A stretch of DNA of 64,000 bases from the NCBI GenBank assembly GCA_951812975.1, contig CATOTC010000001.1, forward strand, positions 1,520,001 to 1,584,000, read 5' to 3'. Below are positions 51,989 through 62,796 of the stretch, piece after piece. A program made the translations under genes and the position numbers. Within the stretch, counting starts at the first letter, position 1, and every line of letters starts with the position of its first letter. The stretch comes from an uncultured Acidimicrobiales bacterium (lineage in GTDB: Bacteria; Actinomycetota; Acidimicrobiia; Acidimicrobiales; Aldehydirespiratoraceae). The notes beneath the pieces were generated by a model. That model ran no database searches, was not told the origin of the DNA, and saw only the letters and a program-made list of their open reading frames with translations.

Positions 51989-52660
51989 TCAACGGGTGCC
52001 GAGGAGGTCGACGACCGACTGGTGTAGTTGCTGCTTGATCTTCTGGAGGTTGGCGCCCGCGTTGGCGGCATGAGCACGGCCATACTCTGAAGCTGCAGTC
52101 ATCAGGCGATCAAGGTCCACCGCCTCATTCACAAACCCCGCAGAAACCGCGTCCGGACCGCCGTAGCGGCGACCGGTCGTCAGGGCCTCACGAGCGGTGG
52201 AGGCAGTCAGAAGGCCCTGGATCATCGCCATCAGACCAGGCGAGAAAGTCATCTGCAGGTGCACCTCGGGCCAACAGACAAACCCCCGATCCGCACGCAT
52301 CACCGCATAGTCGTGCGCAAGGACCGCGAAAGCGCCCGCTCCGAAAGCGTGACCGTTGACAGCAGCAACCGTCGGCGCCGGAAAAGTCAGAATGCGACCG
52401 AGCACCCCCTCCACCGTGTTGACGTAAACCTTGATCTCCGCCCCCGAGATCGTCGCCATGTGTTCCACGTCGAGCCCGTTGGAATAGTGCTTCGCCGAAC
52501 CGGTCGTGATCAATGCAGCCGGGCCGCTGAGAGCCTGCGCCTCCGCCTCGTCGAGCAACTCGTTCATGGTATCGACCCAGGCCACGCTGGTGCGGTTGTC
52601 ATCATCACCGAAATCGATGATCAGCAACTCCCCGTCACGGCTCAGACTTGGTATCGACAC
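51989..52660 (-). CDS. Enoyl-CoA hydratase/isomerase family protein
   Basis: A 223-aa crotonase-fold protein, slightly short for the family. The GTG at 52660 (VSIPSLSRDGELLIIDFGDD) with GGAGAG upstream is preferred over the frame to 52762. The oxyanion-hole segments are SAKHYSNGLDVEHM and AAVNGHAFGAGAFAVLAHDY. FVCWPEVHLQMTF lies where the catalytic Glu of hydratases is expected. Could be a hydratase or an isomerase. Confidence 0.88.
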   Translation of the reverse strand: MSIPSLSRDGELLIIDFGDDDNRTSVAWVDTMNELLDEAEAQALSGPAALITTGSAKHYSNGLDVEHMATISGAEIKVYVNTVEGVLGRILTFPAPTVAAVNGHAFGAGAFAVLAHDYAVMRADRGFVCWPEVHLQMTFSPGLMAMIQGLLTASTAREALTTGRRYGGPDAVSAGFVNEAVDLDRLMTAASEYGRAHAANAGANLQKIKQQLHQSVVDLLGTR

Positions 52661-53318
52661 GGCTTCTCTCCAATCCCAGACAGCGATCCAGACTCCACTC
52701 CGGATCGAGGCCCAATCTCGCGACGGCCTCCCAGAAGCTAGTGCGTCCCGTCGCCCCCACACCTAACCGACCCGATCGCCGCTATGACACAACCCACCCC
52801 ATGATCGCCCCCTCCAAGGATCCGGCGGCGTCAATAGCGTGCGATGGCTCTCTCTCTGCGCTCCTCCAATGATCCAGGGTTCTGGGAATTTAGCTCACAG
52901 CTAACGACTAGCTGGTGGGCTTAGGCTTCGGTCTATGAACCTCAACTTCTTCAATAAGCGCAAATTAGCGGTCTTGTCGGTTGCGGCAGCTCTCGCTCTG
53001 GCTTCTGTCACTGGGGCGCTCATCGCGTCGGCTCAGCAACCAGACACCACCCCATTAGGAACCGACACTTTCACCGATATTGGCCCGACCCCGTGGGCGA
53101 ACGAAGCAATCGGGTGGGCCGTGTCCGAAGGGATCACGACTGGGACGTCAGCGACAACGTTCAGCCCGCTCGACAACCTCAACCGTGCTCAGATGGCGAC
53201 GTTCCTGCACCGCTATCACAAGAACGTAGTTGAACCCGAGTTGGCAGCTCTTCAAGCCCAGCAACGTGGCCACGAACAAGGATCTGAACAGCTGGAGGGA
53301 ACTGAACCTCACCGGGTT

Positions 53319-54562
<1,244 letters not shown>

Positions 54563-54938
54563 AGCCCCATCCTCTCAAGGGTCAGAGCCTGCGCAATACC
54601 CGGTGAGGTTCAAACCCCAGAGTCTTCATCGCTTGAGCATGTGGTCACGTTCACGGGCACAGGTGATGGAACCACCGGCTTTGTAACCTTGGCCGCCGGT
54701 CGTCACAGAGTGTTCTTCGACGTTGACAACAATCACGACGATTTCTTGCCCAGACTTAGCTTGGAGGCATTCGGCAGGCACGAAGGCAGAGACTTTCTCA
54801 TACGTGAGTCGGGCGATGAAGCCGCAGGATCAAGCTCATGGGTCGAAACACTGGACATCGGCGGGCGCGTCGACCTGCCGGAAGGCGAAGTGTATTTCGA
54901 AGTCGAGGTCGAGCAAGGCGCAACGTGGACTCTCACCG

Positions 54939-55217
54939 TCACACGCCTTTAGCTCCCAAACCCCGACACCGGTCGATCCCGCGGCCGTTATTCACACCAA
55001 AAACCCACACCAGAACGGCTGCACAGACAACCAACAGACACCACAGCACAACCAGTTCGGTTACACCATCGAAGCGCAACCGACGCTGACTGAACACACG
55101 CCTACGGCACGGAATCCGGGAATCGCAAACGCTCTGCACACCGTGGCAGCGAAAACAATACTCGCCTAAGTCGTCTGGAACATGGTCGTAACCCTCACCG
55201 CCAATACCAGGCGTCAC
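54939..55217 (-). CDS. Possible small Cys-rich membrane protein
   Basis: A 92-codon frame (start uncertain, GTG at 55217 or a later codon) with GEYCFRCHGVQSVCDSRIPC, a cysteine pattern like a small zinc ribbon, followed by a hydrophobic span LVVLWCLLVVCAAVLVWVFG. It overlaps the 3' end of the convergent SLH gene by 14 bp. The sensible domain layout speaks for a real gene; no family is known to me. From 55218 to 55447 I see nothing. Confidence 0.35.
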   Translation of the reverse strand: MTPGIGGEGYDHVPDDLGEYCFRCHGVQSVCDSRIPCRRRVFSQRRLRFDGVTELVVLWCLLVVCAAVLVWVFGVNNGRGIDRCRGLGAKGV

Positions 55218-55447
55218 ACCCTCCGCGGCGGAACCAGCACCAACGCTCGCACGGAAACCAGTTCAGACATCGTCACCGGGTCCGTAGGAGCCACGCCCCG
55301 AGCGTAACCCAAGACACCAAACCCCACCGCCCGCCCAGACCGCGAACCACCCACCGGGCCACCAGGCAGTCAGCGGTCCGGAACACCGGCAGGGCTAGAA
55401 GCTCGTGCGTCTTGTCGGCGGCGCGGTTGAGCGGCCAAGATCAACCG

Positions 55448-56455
55448 ATGAAGCGACCAGCGATCGTGATCGCTCACTTCGAGAGTTTCTCACCGTTCGA
55501 CGGACCCGCACTCGATCGGCTCGACACGGTCGGCCGGCTGCTCGACCGCAAACCGCTCCACTCCTGGGACGACCCCCGGGCGCAGGAACTGCTTGCCGAA
55601 ACCGAGGTGATCGTCGGACACTGGGGCTGCCCGTTGTTCGGTCCCGAATTCTTCGAGAGCGCACCGAAGCTCCGCCTGTTCGCCTACAGCGCAGGCACAG
55701 TCAAGATGTACCTGACCGAAGATCTCTGGGAGCGCAACATCGCCGTCACCTCCGGTGCGGACGCGAACGCCGAACCAGTCGCCGAATACACACTGGCCAT
55801 GATTCTGCTGGCCAACAAGAGGGTGTTCCCCGCCATCGACCGGGAATCGCACCGCACGGGGTGGACACCGCCGGACACCGCCGCCGCACACGGCAACTGG
55901 AACAAGACGATAGGACTCGTTTCAGCATCGCTGACCGGCAAGCGGGTCGCCCGGCTGCTGGAGGCCTTCCCGCATCTCGAGGTGCAGATCTACGACCCGT
56001 TCGCCGACGCCGACACAATCGAGGCGCTCGGCGCCACCAAGCAGGAGAGCCTGCTCGAACTGTGCGCCCAAGCCGACGTGCTCTCCATCCACGCACCGGC
56101 GCTGCCCGAGACCCACAACCTCATCGGCCGGGCCGAACTGGGGGCGCTATGCGACGGGGCAACCGTCATCAACACCTCCCGGGGACACTGCCTCGACCTA
56201 GACGCCCTCACCGCCGAACTCGAGTCACAAAGACTCTTCGCCATCATCGACGTCACCGACCCAGTCGAACCCGTTCCGTCGGACCACCCGCTTCGGACCC
56301 TTCCCAACGCCGTGCTGACCCCCCACATCGCCGGTTCGCAAGGCACCGAACTCGCCCGCATGAGCGAATGGGTGATCGACGAAGTCGATCTCTACGCCAC
56401 AGGCCGGGCGCTGCGCAACCCGATCACCCCCGAAATGGTCGACCAGATCGCCTGA
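55448..56455 (+). CDS. D-2-hydroxyacid dehydrogenase family protein
   Basis: A 335-aa NAD-dependent dehydrogenase-like protein. The ligand regions LSIHAPALPETHNLI, GATVINTSRGHCLDLDALT, AIIDVTDPVEPVPSDHPL and TPHIAGSQGTELARM keep the order of catalytic Arg, acidic and His positions. The cofactor loop reads GLVSASLTGKRVARLL, without the usual GxGxxG; related actinobacterial proteins tolerate GASxxG, so NAD binding may be changed. Hydroxypyruvate reductase of the serine cycle would belong to this family, but nothing ties this gene to that function. Confidence 0.85.
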   Translation: MKRPAIVIAHFESFSPFDGPALDRLDTVGRLLDRKPLHSWDDPRAQELLAETEVIVGHWGCPLFGPEFFESAPKLRLFAYSAGTVKMYLTEDLWERNIAVTSGADANAEPVAEYTLAMILLANKRVFPAIDRESHRTGWTPPDTAAAHGNWNKTIGLVSASLTGKRVARLLEAFPHLEVQIYDPFADADTIEALGATKQESLLELCAQADVLSIHAPALPETHNLIGRAELGALCDGATVINTSRGHCLDLDALTAELESQRLFAIIDVTDPVEPVPSDHPLRTLPNAVLTPHIAGSQGTELARMSEWVIDEVDLYATGRALRNPITPEMVDQIA

Positions 56456-56604
56456 CGCCTCCTGTTTCCTATGAGCACACCTCGGACAAACCCAGTGCCA
56501 CCAAGCAAGGCCAGCCGGAACGACCCAGCCGCCCACCACACCAAGGGCCAGACCCAACCCAGCCCGCTCTCCCGTCAAAGGCTCAACCGGACCGACTGAT
56601 CCAA

Positions 56605-58878
56605 ATGAACCAACCACCGACACACCCCGAGCAACCACAACCGGCCAACGGGAACTTCGGTGCCACGATCCGATCGGTCACTGCTGAGCACGGATCGGCG
56701 CCCTTCCTCATCGAAGGCGACAAGCAAACCCACAGCTATGGGGAAATCGACGACCTCGCCGCCCGCTACGCGCAGGTTCTGCAGACCAACGGTGCGGAAG
56801 TCGGCGACCGTGTGCTCGTACAGGTCGACAAATGCGTCGAAGCGGTCGCTCTGTATCTCGCGTGTCTACGAGCCGGGTCGGTGCACGTTCCCCTGAACCC
56901 GGCGTTCACCACCGAAGAACTCGCCTACTTCATCGGCGACACCGAACCGACCGTGGTCGTCGTCGACCCTGAGGCAGACGTCGCCGGCACCACACCCGGC
57001 ACCACACCCGGCACCACACCCGGCACCAGACCCGGTAACAGCACTCGGGTTCTCACCCTGGCACCGGGCGGGCAGGGCACCCTGCCGAGGCTGGCCGACG
57101 AGCGAGAGACCCGAACCGTCACAGCCACTGACACCGAGATCGCCGCGCGTCAGGACGACGACCTCGCCGCACTGTTGTACACATCGGGCACCACAGGTCG
57201 GCCGAAGGGCGCCGCACTCACCCACGCCAACCTGCGACACAACGCCCTGGCGCTGATCGACACATGGAACTTCACCCAGAGCGACCGGCTGGTGCACTGC
57301 CTGCCGCTGTTCCACACACATGGACTCTTCGTGGCACTCCACTGCGCGATGCTCTGCGCGATCCCCGTGACCTTTCTCCCCAGGTTCAACACCGAGCAAG
57401 TGATCGACGCGCTTGGGGATGCAACCGTGTTCATGGGCGTCCCCACCTACTACAACCGGCTGCTCGGTGACCCCAGGTTCACCGCCGAGTCGGTTGAACA
57501 CATCCGCCTGTTCATTTCCGGGTCGGCACCGTTGAGCGAATCGGTCTTCGCAGAGTTCATCGAACGCACCAAGCAGCGGATCTGCGAACGCTACGGGATG
57601 AGCGAGACGGGCATCATCACCTCCAACCCATACCAAGGCGACCGACTTCCGGGAACGGTCGGTTATCCCCTCCCAGGAGTCGAGCTGCGTGTGGTCGACA
57701 ACACGGCCAACAACGTCGACCACGCAGCAACGTCAGCCGAATCGCCTGAACTCGTCGGGGCCGACCCAACCCAACCCCAACCAATCCGACCTCAACCTGT
57801 CGGGCCCGGCGTCATCGGCTCAGTGGAGGTCCGCGGCCCGAACGTATTCCGCGGATACTGGCGCGTCGGCACCACAGTCACACCCGACACCACAGTCACA
57901 CCCGACACCACCACACCCGACACCACCACACCCGACACCACCACACCCACCGACACCACAGTCACACCCGACACCACCACACCCACCGACACCACAGTCA
58001 CACCCGACACCACCACACCCACCGACACCACAGTCACACCCGACACCACCACACCCACCGACACCACAGTCACACCCGACACCACCACACCCGACACCAC
58101 ACCCACCGACACCACACCCACCGACACCACACCCACCGACACCACACCCACCGACACCACACCCACCGACACCACAGTCACACCCGACACCACCACACCC
58201 ACCGGCGCCACGGTCACACCCGACACCACCACACCCACCGGCGCCACGGTCACACCCGACACCACCACACCCACCGGCGCCACGGTCACACCCGACACCA
58301 CCACACCCACCGGCGCCACGGTCACACCCGACACCACCACACCCACCGGCGCCACGGTCACACCCGACACCACCACACCCACCGGCGCCACGGTCACACC
58401 CGACACCACCACACCCACCGGCGCCACGGTCACACCCGACAGCACCGAAACCAACACCCGCGGCAACACCGTGAAGCCAGCCACAGACGACGACGGCTGG
58501 TTTGAAACGGGAGATCTCGGCAGCCTCGACGAGAGCGGTCGCCTGAGCCTTCACGGACGATCGGGCGACCTGATCATCAGCGGGGGGGAGAACATCTACC
58601 CCAAGGAGGTCGAACTCGTGCTCGACGAGATCCCCGGGATACACGAATCAGCAGTGATCGGTCTGCCCCACCCCGACCTAGGCGAAGCCGTGACCGCCGT
58701 TGTCGTGGTGGACGAGGCAAGATTCTCGCTCGAAGACGCCCGAGCCGAACTCGCAACAAGACTCAGCCGCTTCAAACACCCCAAACAGATCCTGATCGCC
58801 GCGTCACTCCCCCGAAACGCCATGGGGAAGGTCCAGAAGAACTCCCTGCGACAACAACACCAAGAGACCTACCTCTGA
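56605..58878 (+). CDS. matB: Malonyl-CoA synthetase-like acyl-CoA ligase (MatB type) with Thr/Pro repeat insertion
   Basis: A 757-aa AMP-forming ligase; MatB is normally about 500 aa. LLYTSGTTGRPKGAALTHAN is the P-loop signature, LPLFHTHGLFVALH, FMGVPTYYNRLL, LFISGSAPL, ERYGMSETGIITSNPY, TGDLGSLDESGRL and the C-terminal NAMGKVQKNSLRQQ (catalytic Lys) follow MatB throughout. Two insertions occur: GTTPGTTPGTTPGTRPG at residues about 129-145, and about 190 residues of TVTPDTTTPTDT/GATVTPDTTTPT repeats between GPNVFRGYWR and DDGWFETGDLG, at a loop near the domain hinge. The start ATG at 56605 is chosen over the long upstream frame, which overlaps the dehydrogenase gene. Confidence 0.88.
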   Translation: MNQPPTHPEQPQPANGNFGATIRSVTAEHGSAPFLIEGDKQTHSYGEIDDLAARYAQVLQTNGAEVGDRVLVQVDKCVEAVALYLACLRAGSVHVPLNPAFTTEELAYFIGDTEPTVVVVDPEADVAGTTPGTTPGTTPGTRPGNSTRVLTLAPGGQGTLPRLADERETRTVTATDTEIAARQDDDLAALLYTSGTTGRPKGAALTHANLRHNALALIDTWNFTQSDRLVHCLPLFHTHGLFVALHCAMLCAIPVTFLPRFNTEQVIDALGDATVFMGVPTYYNRLLGDPRFTAESVEHIRLFISGSAPLSESVFAEFIERTKQRICERYGMSETGIITSNPYQGDRLPGTVGYPLPGVELRVVDNTANNVDHAATSAESPELVGADPTQPQPIRPQPVGPGVIGSVEVRGPNVFRGYWRVGTTVTPDTTVTPDTTTPDTTTPDTTTPTDTTVTPDTTTPTDTTVTPDTTTPTDTTVTPDTTTPTDTTVTPDTTTPDTTPTDTTPTDTTPTDTTPTDTTPTDTTVTPDTTTPTGATVTPDTTTPTGATVTPDTTTPTGATVTPDTTTPTGATVTPDTTTPTGATVTPDTTTPTGATVTPDTTTPTGATVTPDSTETNTRGNTVKPATDDDGWFETGDLGSLDESGRLSLHGRSGDLIISGGENIYPKEVELVLDEIPGIHESAVIGLPHPDLGEAVTAVVVVDEARFSLEDARAELATRLSRFKHPKQILIAASLPRNAMGKVQKNSLRQQHQETYL
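57871..58440 (+). repeat. In-frame Thr/Pro minisatellite (about 36-bp units) in the matB-like gene
   Basis: About 570 bp of related units: first TTTPTDTTVTPD-type, then short TPTDT units, then seven almost identical 36-bp units encoding GATVTPDTTTPT. All steps are multiples of three. The seven identical units indicate the youngest expansion. Confidence 0.93.
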
Positions 58879-58895
58879 GCCGAACAAGGCGCGAT

Positions 58896-59105
58896 CTAAC
58901 CTTGGATCAGGCTGGCAAGTGCCCACACGGCAGCCACCAGACCAACCACAATGAAGACGATGCTCCGTGCCAACGGGGCACGCTCCAAGTCTCCCTCACG
59001 ATGCGGGTTCGACGCCGGACGCACCAACGCCAACAGATTCCCGACCGCCATCGCACCACCGAGCGCCAACACCAGCCACACCAGCAGATCCTCGCCGAAC
59101 AGCAC
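58896..59105 (-). CDS. Small two-span membrane protein downstream of dnaB
   Basis: A 69-aa protein with hydrophobic segments at residues about 8-28 and 47-66 and a charged loop (NPHREGDLERAPLAR). Its start codon directly abuts the dnaB stop, so it is translated as the last gene of the rpsF operon. No family recognised. Confidence 0.65.
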   Translation of the reverse strand: MLFGEDLLVWLVLALGGAMAVGNLLALVRPASNPHREGDLERAPLARSIVFIVVGLVAAVWALASLIQG

Positions 59106-60479
59106 TCAGATCACCCGGGTTTCCAGGTTCCGGAACGACGTGTACCTGGGCACGAAGCTGAGCTCGACAGTTCCTATCGGCCCGTTGCGATGCTTCGCAA
59201 TGATCACCTCGGCAATCCCCTCATTCTGTTTGGCAGCAACCTCATCGGCACTCCCCTGGTACACCTCGTCGCGATACAGGAACAAGACCACATCGGAGTC
59301 CTGCTCAATAGAACCCGACTCCCGAAGATCCGACAGCATCGGACGCTTGTCCGTACGGGCCTCAAGGGCTCGGGACAGCTGCGAAACCCCGATCACCGGG
59401 CACTTCAGCTCCCGGGCCAGGATCTTCAAACCACGACTGATCTCAGCAACCTCGACCTGGCGGCTCTCAGCACGGTTGCGACCGGTCATCAACTGCAGAT
59501 AGTCGACTACCACCAACCCGAGATCACCCACGCTGCTCTTCAAACGCCGGGCCCTCGAACGAATGTCGAGAATCGACGGATTCGGGTTGTCGTCGACCCA
59601 CAACGGCACGTTCGCGAGACTGGCGATCGTGTTGGACATCCGTGTCCACTCGTGCTCCTTGAGTCGGCCAGTACTCATCGCGCTGCTGTCGATACGAGTC
59701 TCAGCCGCCAGGATGCGCTGCGTGATCTCCAGGTGTCCCATCTCCAGACTGAACACGAGAACCGGCTTCTGTTCGCGAATCGCGGCATGGCTCGCAATGT
59801 TGAGGATGAACGACGTCTTGCCCATGGCAGGTCGAGCACCGACCACGATGAAGGCGTTGGGCTGCAGCCCCGAGAGCTTCTGGTCGAGGTCAATGAACCC
59901 AGTGGGCGTGCCGACAATGCCCTTCCCCGACGCGCTGCGGGCCTCCATCTGGTCCAGAGCCTCGCTGGCCAGCGACTTGAGCTTGCTCATCGACTCGGCG
60001 TCTTGCCCATCGGCGATCTGAAACACCATGTTCTCGGCCTCGTCGACGGCCGCAGCGGCGTCCTCTGGCTGGCTGTACCCGATCTCGGCGATCTCGCCGG
60101 CAACACCGATGAGTTGTCGGAGCATGTAGCGCTCACGCACGATGCTGGCGTACTTCGTCGCATTCGAAGATGCCGGAGTGTTCATCTGAAGGCGATGCAG
60201 ACCCTCCAGCCCGCCGACAGACTCCGACACGCCTGCCCGCTCGAGCTCGACCGCCACCGTGACCGGATCAACCGGGTCGCCTGATGCGTACAGCGCCGCT
60301 ATGGCGTCGTAAACGTGGGCGTGCGCCGGTTGATAGAACTGTTCAGCGCTGACGAGGTCGATCGAGTCCGCTATCGCGTTGCTCGACAGCAGCATGGCCC
60401 CCAGCAACGACTCTTCGGCCTCAAGATTGTGGGGAGGCACACGGCCCTCGCGCCGAGTGCTGGTCTGAGTCATCGCCAT
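59106..60479 (-). CDS. dnaB: Replicative DNA helicase DnaB
   Basis: A 457-aa hexameric helicase. N-terminal VPPHNLEAEESLLGAMLLS is the primase-interaction domain; Walker A is GARPAMGKTSF, Walker B region LGLVVVDYLQLM, and later LSRALEARTDKRPMLSDLRE (arginine-finger helix). No intein is present. It is the fifth gene of the rpsF-ssb-rpsR-rplI-dnaB order, usual near the origin in actinobacteria. A 198-bp gap separates it from rplI. Confidence 0.97.
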   Translation of the reverse strand: MAMTQTSTRREGRVPPHNLEAEESLLGAMLLSSNAIADSIDLVSAEQFYQPAHAHVYDAIAALYASGDPVDPVTVAVELERAGVSESVGGLEGLHRLQMNTPASSNATKYASIVRERYMLRQLIGVAGEIAEIGYSQPEDAAAAVDEAENMVFQIADGQDAESMSKLKSLASEALDQMEARSASGKGIVGTPTGFIDLDQKLSGLQPNAFIVVGARPAMGKTSFILNIASHAAIREQKPVLVFSLEMGHLEITQRILAAETRIDSSAMSTGRLKEHEWTRMSNTIASLANVPLWVDDNPNPSILDIRSRARRLKSSVGDLGLVVVDYLQLMTGRNRAESRQVEVAEISRGLKILARELKCPVIGVSQLSRALEARTDKRPMLSDLRESGSIEQDSDVVLFLYRDEVYQGSADEVAAKQNEGIAEVIIAKHRNGPIGTVELSFVPRYTSFRNLETRVI

Positions 60480-60677
60480 TTATCTGTTACCTGACTGTCA
60501 TCGGTTCGTCATGCAAGCCAACCACAAGTGCCCTGCTGTTTGCGCTGTGGGAAGTCGTGGAAAACGGGCCTGAACCTGGGGATTTTCTGTGCACTTCCGA
60601 AGCGCGCAGGCGCGCGCCGCCCAAGTCGCCACCGGCACAACTGATAAACCCGCTGTCACCGGATGGTGACAGCCGAC

Positions 60678-61124
60678 TCACTCTTCCACGACCTCCACCG
60701 TGACCGGGAACTCCACGTCATTCTGAAGCTTGCAGTTCACCGACACCGAACCGAGTTCTTTCAGCGGAGAGTCCAGCGCAAGAGTATGGCTGTCGATCAC
60801 AACACCAGCCTGAGCCTCGACAGCTTCAGCTATGTCGTCGGCGCCCACCGAACCGAAGAGACGGCCGCTCTCGCCGGCACGAGCGCTGACGGTGATCACC
60901 ATGGGAACCAACCGGGCAGCGATCTCCTCAGCCTCGGCCCGGCTCTTGGCGTCACGCAGGACCGCGGCACGGCGCATCGCCTCAGCCTGGGTCTCCACTC
61001 CCTTGGTCGCCTTCAGCGCCAAACCACGAGGGGACAGCAGGTTGCGGAAATAACCGTCGGCAACGTCACAGATCTCCCCCTTTCGGCCGAGACCCTCGAC
61101 ATCCTGGCGAAGAACTACCCTCAT
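60678..61124 (-). CDS. rplI: 50S ribosomal protein L9
   Basis: A 148-aa L9 with the N-terminal RNA-binding domain [37 protein letters not shown] and the central helix. C-terminal domain ends [12 protein letters not shown]. Its ATG overlaps the rpsR stop (ATGA). Confidence 0.97.
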   Translation of the reverse strand: MRVVLRQDVEGLGRKGEICDVADGYFRNLLSPRGLALKATKGVETQAEAMRRAAVLRDAKSRAEAEEIAARLVPMVITVSARAGESGRLFGSVGADDIAEAVEAQAGVVIDSHTLALDSPLKELGSVSVNCKLQNDVEFPVTVEVVEE

Positions 61125-61594
61125 CGGCCGCGCACCTCGGAAAACGGAATATCCGAACTGCCCTCACCCGACCCGGAACCATCGTCTGAAGCGTGCGCGC
61201 CGTCCAAGGCGGACTCAGCGCCGTCGTAGATCATCGCGTCGTCCTCACGAGAGGCCGGCGGAGGAGCGCTCGGACGCGGCACCGGACCATCGGCCCGTCC
61301 GCCACGATCACGATCACCACGCCCGCTGCGCTGAGTGGTCACACGGTTGGCATAGGGGACGAGCGCCATCTCACGAGCGACCTTGATGGCGTCGGCAACC
61401 ATCTTCTGCTGCTGGGAGTTGTTGCCGGTGACACGGCGGGCGCGGATCTTGGATCGCTCGGACAGAAATCGCCGCAAAAGGTTGGCGTCCTTCCAATCGA
61501 CGTACTCGATCTGCTCGCTGCTGAGGATCGAGACTTTCTTCTTGACCCTGCGGCCGCTTTCCTTGGGTTTACCCCGCTTCTTTACCTTGGCCAT
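61121..61594 (-). CDS. rpsR: 30S ribosomal protein S18 with long C-terminal extension
   Basis: A 157-aa S18, about twice the normal 75-90 aa. The core is complete: [40 protein letters not shown] and ARFMALLPY-like [12 protein letters not shown]. After residue about 90 comes an extension that is first basic ([15 protein letters not shown]) then acidic ([20 protein letters not shown]). No frameshift is needed to explain it: the frame runs on to the rplI start with an ATGA overlap. Confidence 0.95.
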   Translation of the reverse strand: MAKVKKRGKPKESGRRVKKKVSILSSEQIEYVDWKDANLLRRFLSERSKIRARRVTGNNSQQQKMVADAIKVAREMALVPYANRVTTQRSGRGDRDRGGRADGPVPRPSAPPPASREDDAMIYDGAESALDGAHASDDGSGSGEGSSDIPFSEVRGR

Positions 61595-61691
61595 AGCCTC
61601 TCAACTTCTCCAGTTCTGTGGTTCTTGTCTGTGGTTCTTGTCTGTAGTTCTTGGCTGATGATCGGTGTCCGAGCCGCCGTTCGCCGGCGAA

Positions 61692-62159
61692 CTAGAACGG
61701 CTCCTCATCGAGGTCGTACGTCGGCTGCGTCTGCGGCTGCGAGCGTTCAGCACCCTGGGACCTCGGGGCACCGCCACCGCCCTGACGGCCACCATCGTCA
61801 GACCCCCCGCGGAACTCATTGCGGGTGATCTCAGCGGACGCCCACTTGAGGCTCGGCGCCACGTCGTCAGCAAGGATCTCCACCTTCGAGCGGCGTTCAC
61901 CCTGCTGGTTCTCCCAGCTTCGCTGCGAGAGCGTGCCGTAAATCACCACCCGCGCCCCCTTGGTCACCGAGTCGGCAACATTCTCGGCAAGCTGACGGAA
62001 ACAGGTCACGTCGAAGAACGAAACCTCGTCCTCGCCGTCGTTCCGTCTCTTGTTCCAAGCCACGCCAAAATTGACGACGGCCATACCGCCCTGGGTAAAG
62101 CGCAATTCGGGATCGCGGGTCACGTTGCCCACGACTGTCACAGTGTTATCAAATCCCAT
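61692..62159 (-). CDS. ssb: Single-stranded DNA-binding protein
   Basis: A 155-aa SSB: OB-fold MGFDNTVTVVGNVTRDPELR, VVNFGVAWNKRRNDGEDEVS and TKGARVVIYGTLSQRSWENQ, then a Gly/Gln-rich linker and an acidic tail ending in LDEEPF, the conserved partner-binding tip. Between rpsF and rpsR. Confidence 0.96.
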   Translation of the reverse strand: MGFDNTVTVVGNVTRDPELRFTQGGMAVVNFGVAWNKRRNDGEDEVSFFDVTCFRQLAENVADSVTKGARVVIYGTLSQRSWENQQGERRSKVEILADDVAPSLKWASAEITRNEFRGGSDDGGRQGGGGAPRSQGAERSQPQTQPTYDLDEEPF

Positions 62160-62183
62160 GTGGGTACCTCCTGGTAGACCGGC

Positions 62184-62531
62184 CTACGCCGGTACCGCCT
62201 CCCCGAACAGGCCGCGGCGGGCCGCTTCCTTGTCTGGCAGGCGGAAAAGCTTGTGGCGGACTATGTCGTCCGCGAGACGCAACTGTCGTTCGGCGTCGGG
62301 AAGACCCGCCGATTCGGTGACGATCTCCCACACCACGTAGGTGCCCTCCAACTTGTGGTTGATCTCGTAAGCGAACCTACGACGGCCCCAATTGTCGGTC
62401 GACGCAATCCGGCCGCCCTCGTCGACAACAAGGCCCTCGATGCGATCGATCACCGCAGCAATGTCGCCGTCGTCGACATCAGAGTCGACAATGACCATCA
62501 ATTCGTACGCTCGAGAAATACCCACGAGCAC
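62184..62531 (-). CDS. rpsF: 30S ribosomal protein S6
   Basis: A 115-aa S6 with YELMVIVDSDVDDGDIAAVI, STDNWGRRRFAYEINHKLEG and TYVVWEIVTES. First gene of the ribosomal/replication operon; the 265-bp gap upstream to panB should hold the operon promoter, but I see no clear element there. Confidence 0.96.
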   Translation of the reverse strand: MLVGISRAYELMVIVDSDVDDGDIAAVIDRIEGLVVDEGGRIASTDNWGRRRFAYEINHKLEGTYVVWEIVTESAGLPDAERQLRLADDIVRHKLFRLPDKEAARRGLFGEAVPA

Positions 62532-62796
62532 TCACCTCCTACGGACCCGGAAGAACCGGGGCCCCTTCCCGGGGCAGGGGTTGGTTGCTGAAGTTGTTTC
62601 CTTTCGGAGTTGCTTCCGTCGGGAAACGCCACCTGGGGGAATTGCCTGAAGACTACCGGCGTATGCCCCACGATGACACCTGCCCGAAGTCCCCGGAGAA
62701 ACTCTTGTCGAAACTGCATGGCTAAAGAATGGCAGGGGGGTGTGACAGCCCCACAGAAAACCCACCTGGACCTTGGCCAACCCAGCCGAACCGACC

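Noticed and set aside
55405..56604. N-terminal extension of the MatB-like gene
   Set aside because: Arg-rich out-of-frame translation of the hydroxyacid dehydrogenase gene.
57871..58440. CRISPR array with 36-bp repeats
   Set aside because: Units are contiguous, in frame, and without spacers.
57689..58474. Pro/His- and Val/Gly-rich frames through the Thr/Pro repeat
   Set aside because: They are shadows of the repeat; the ligase frame continues into conserved motifs downstream.
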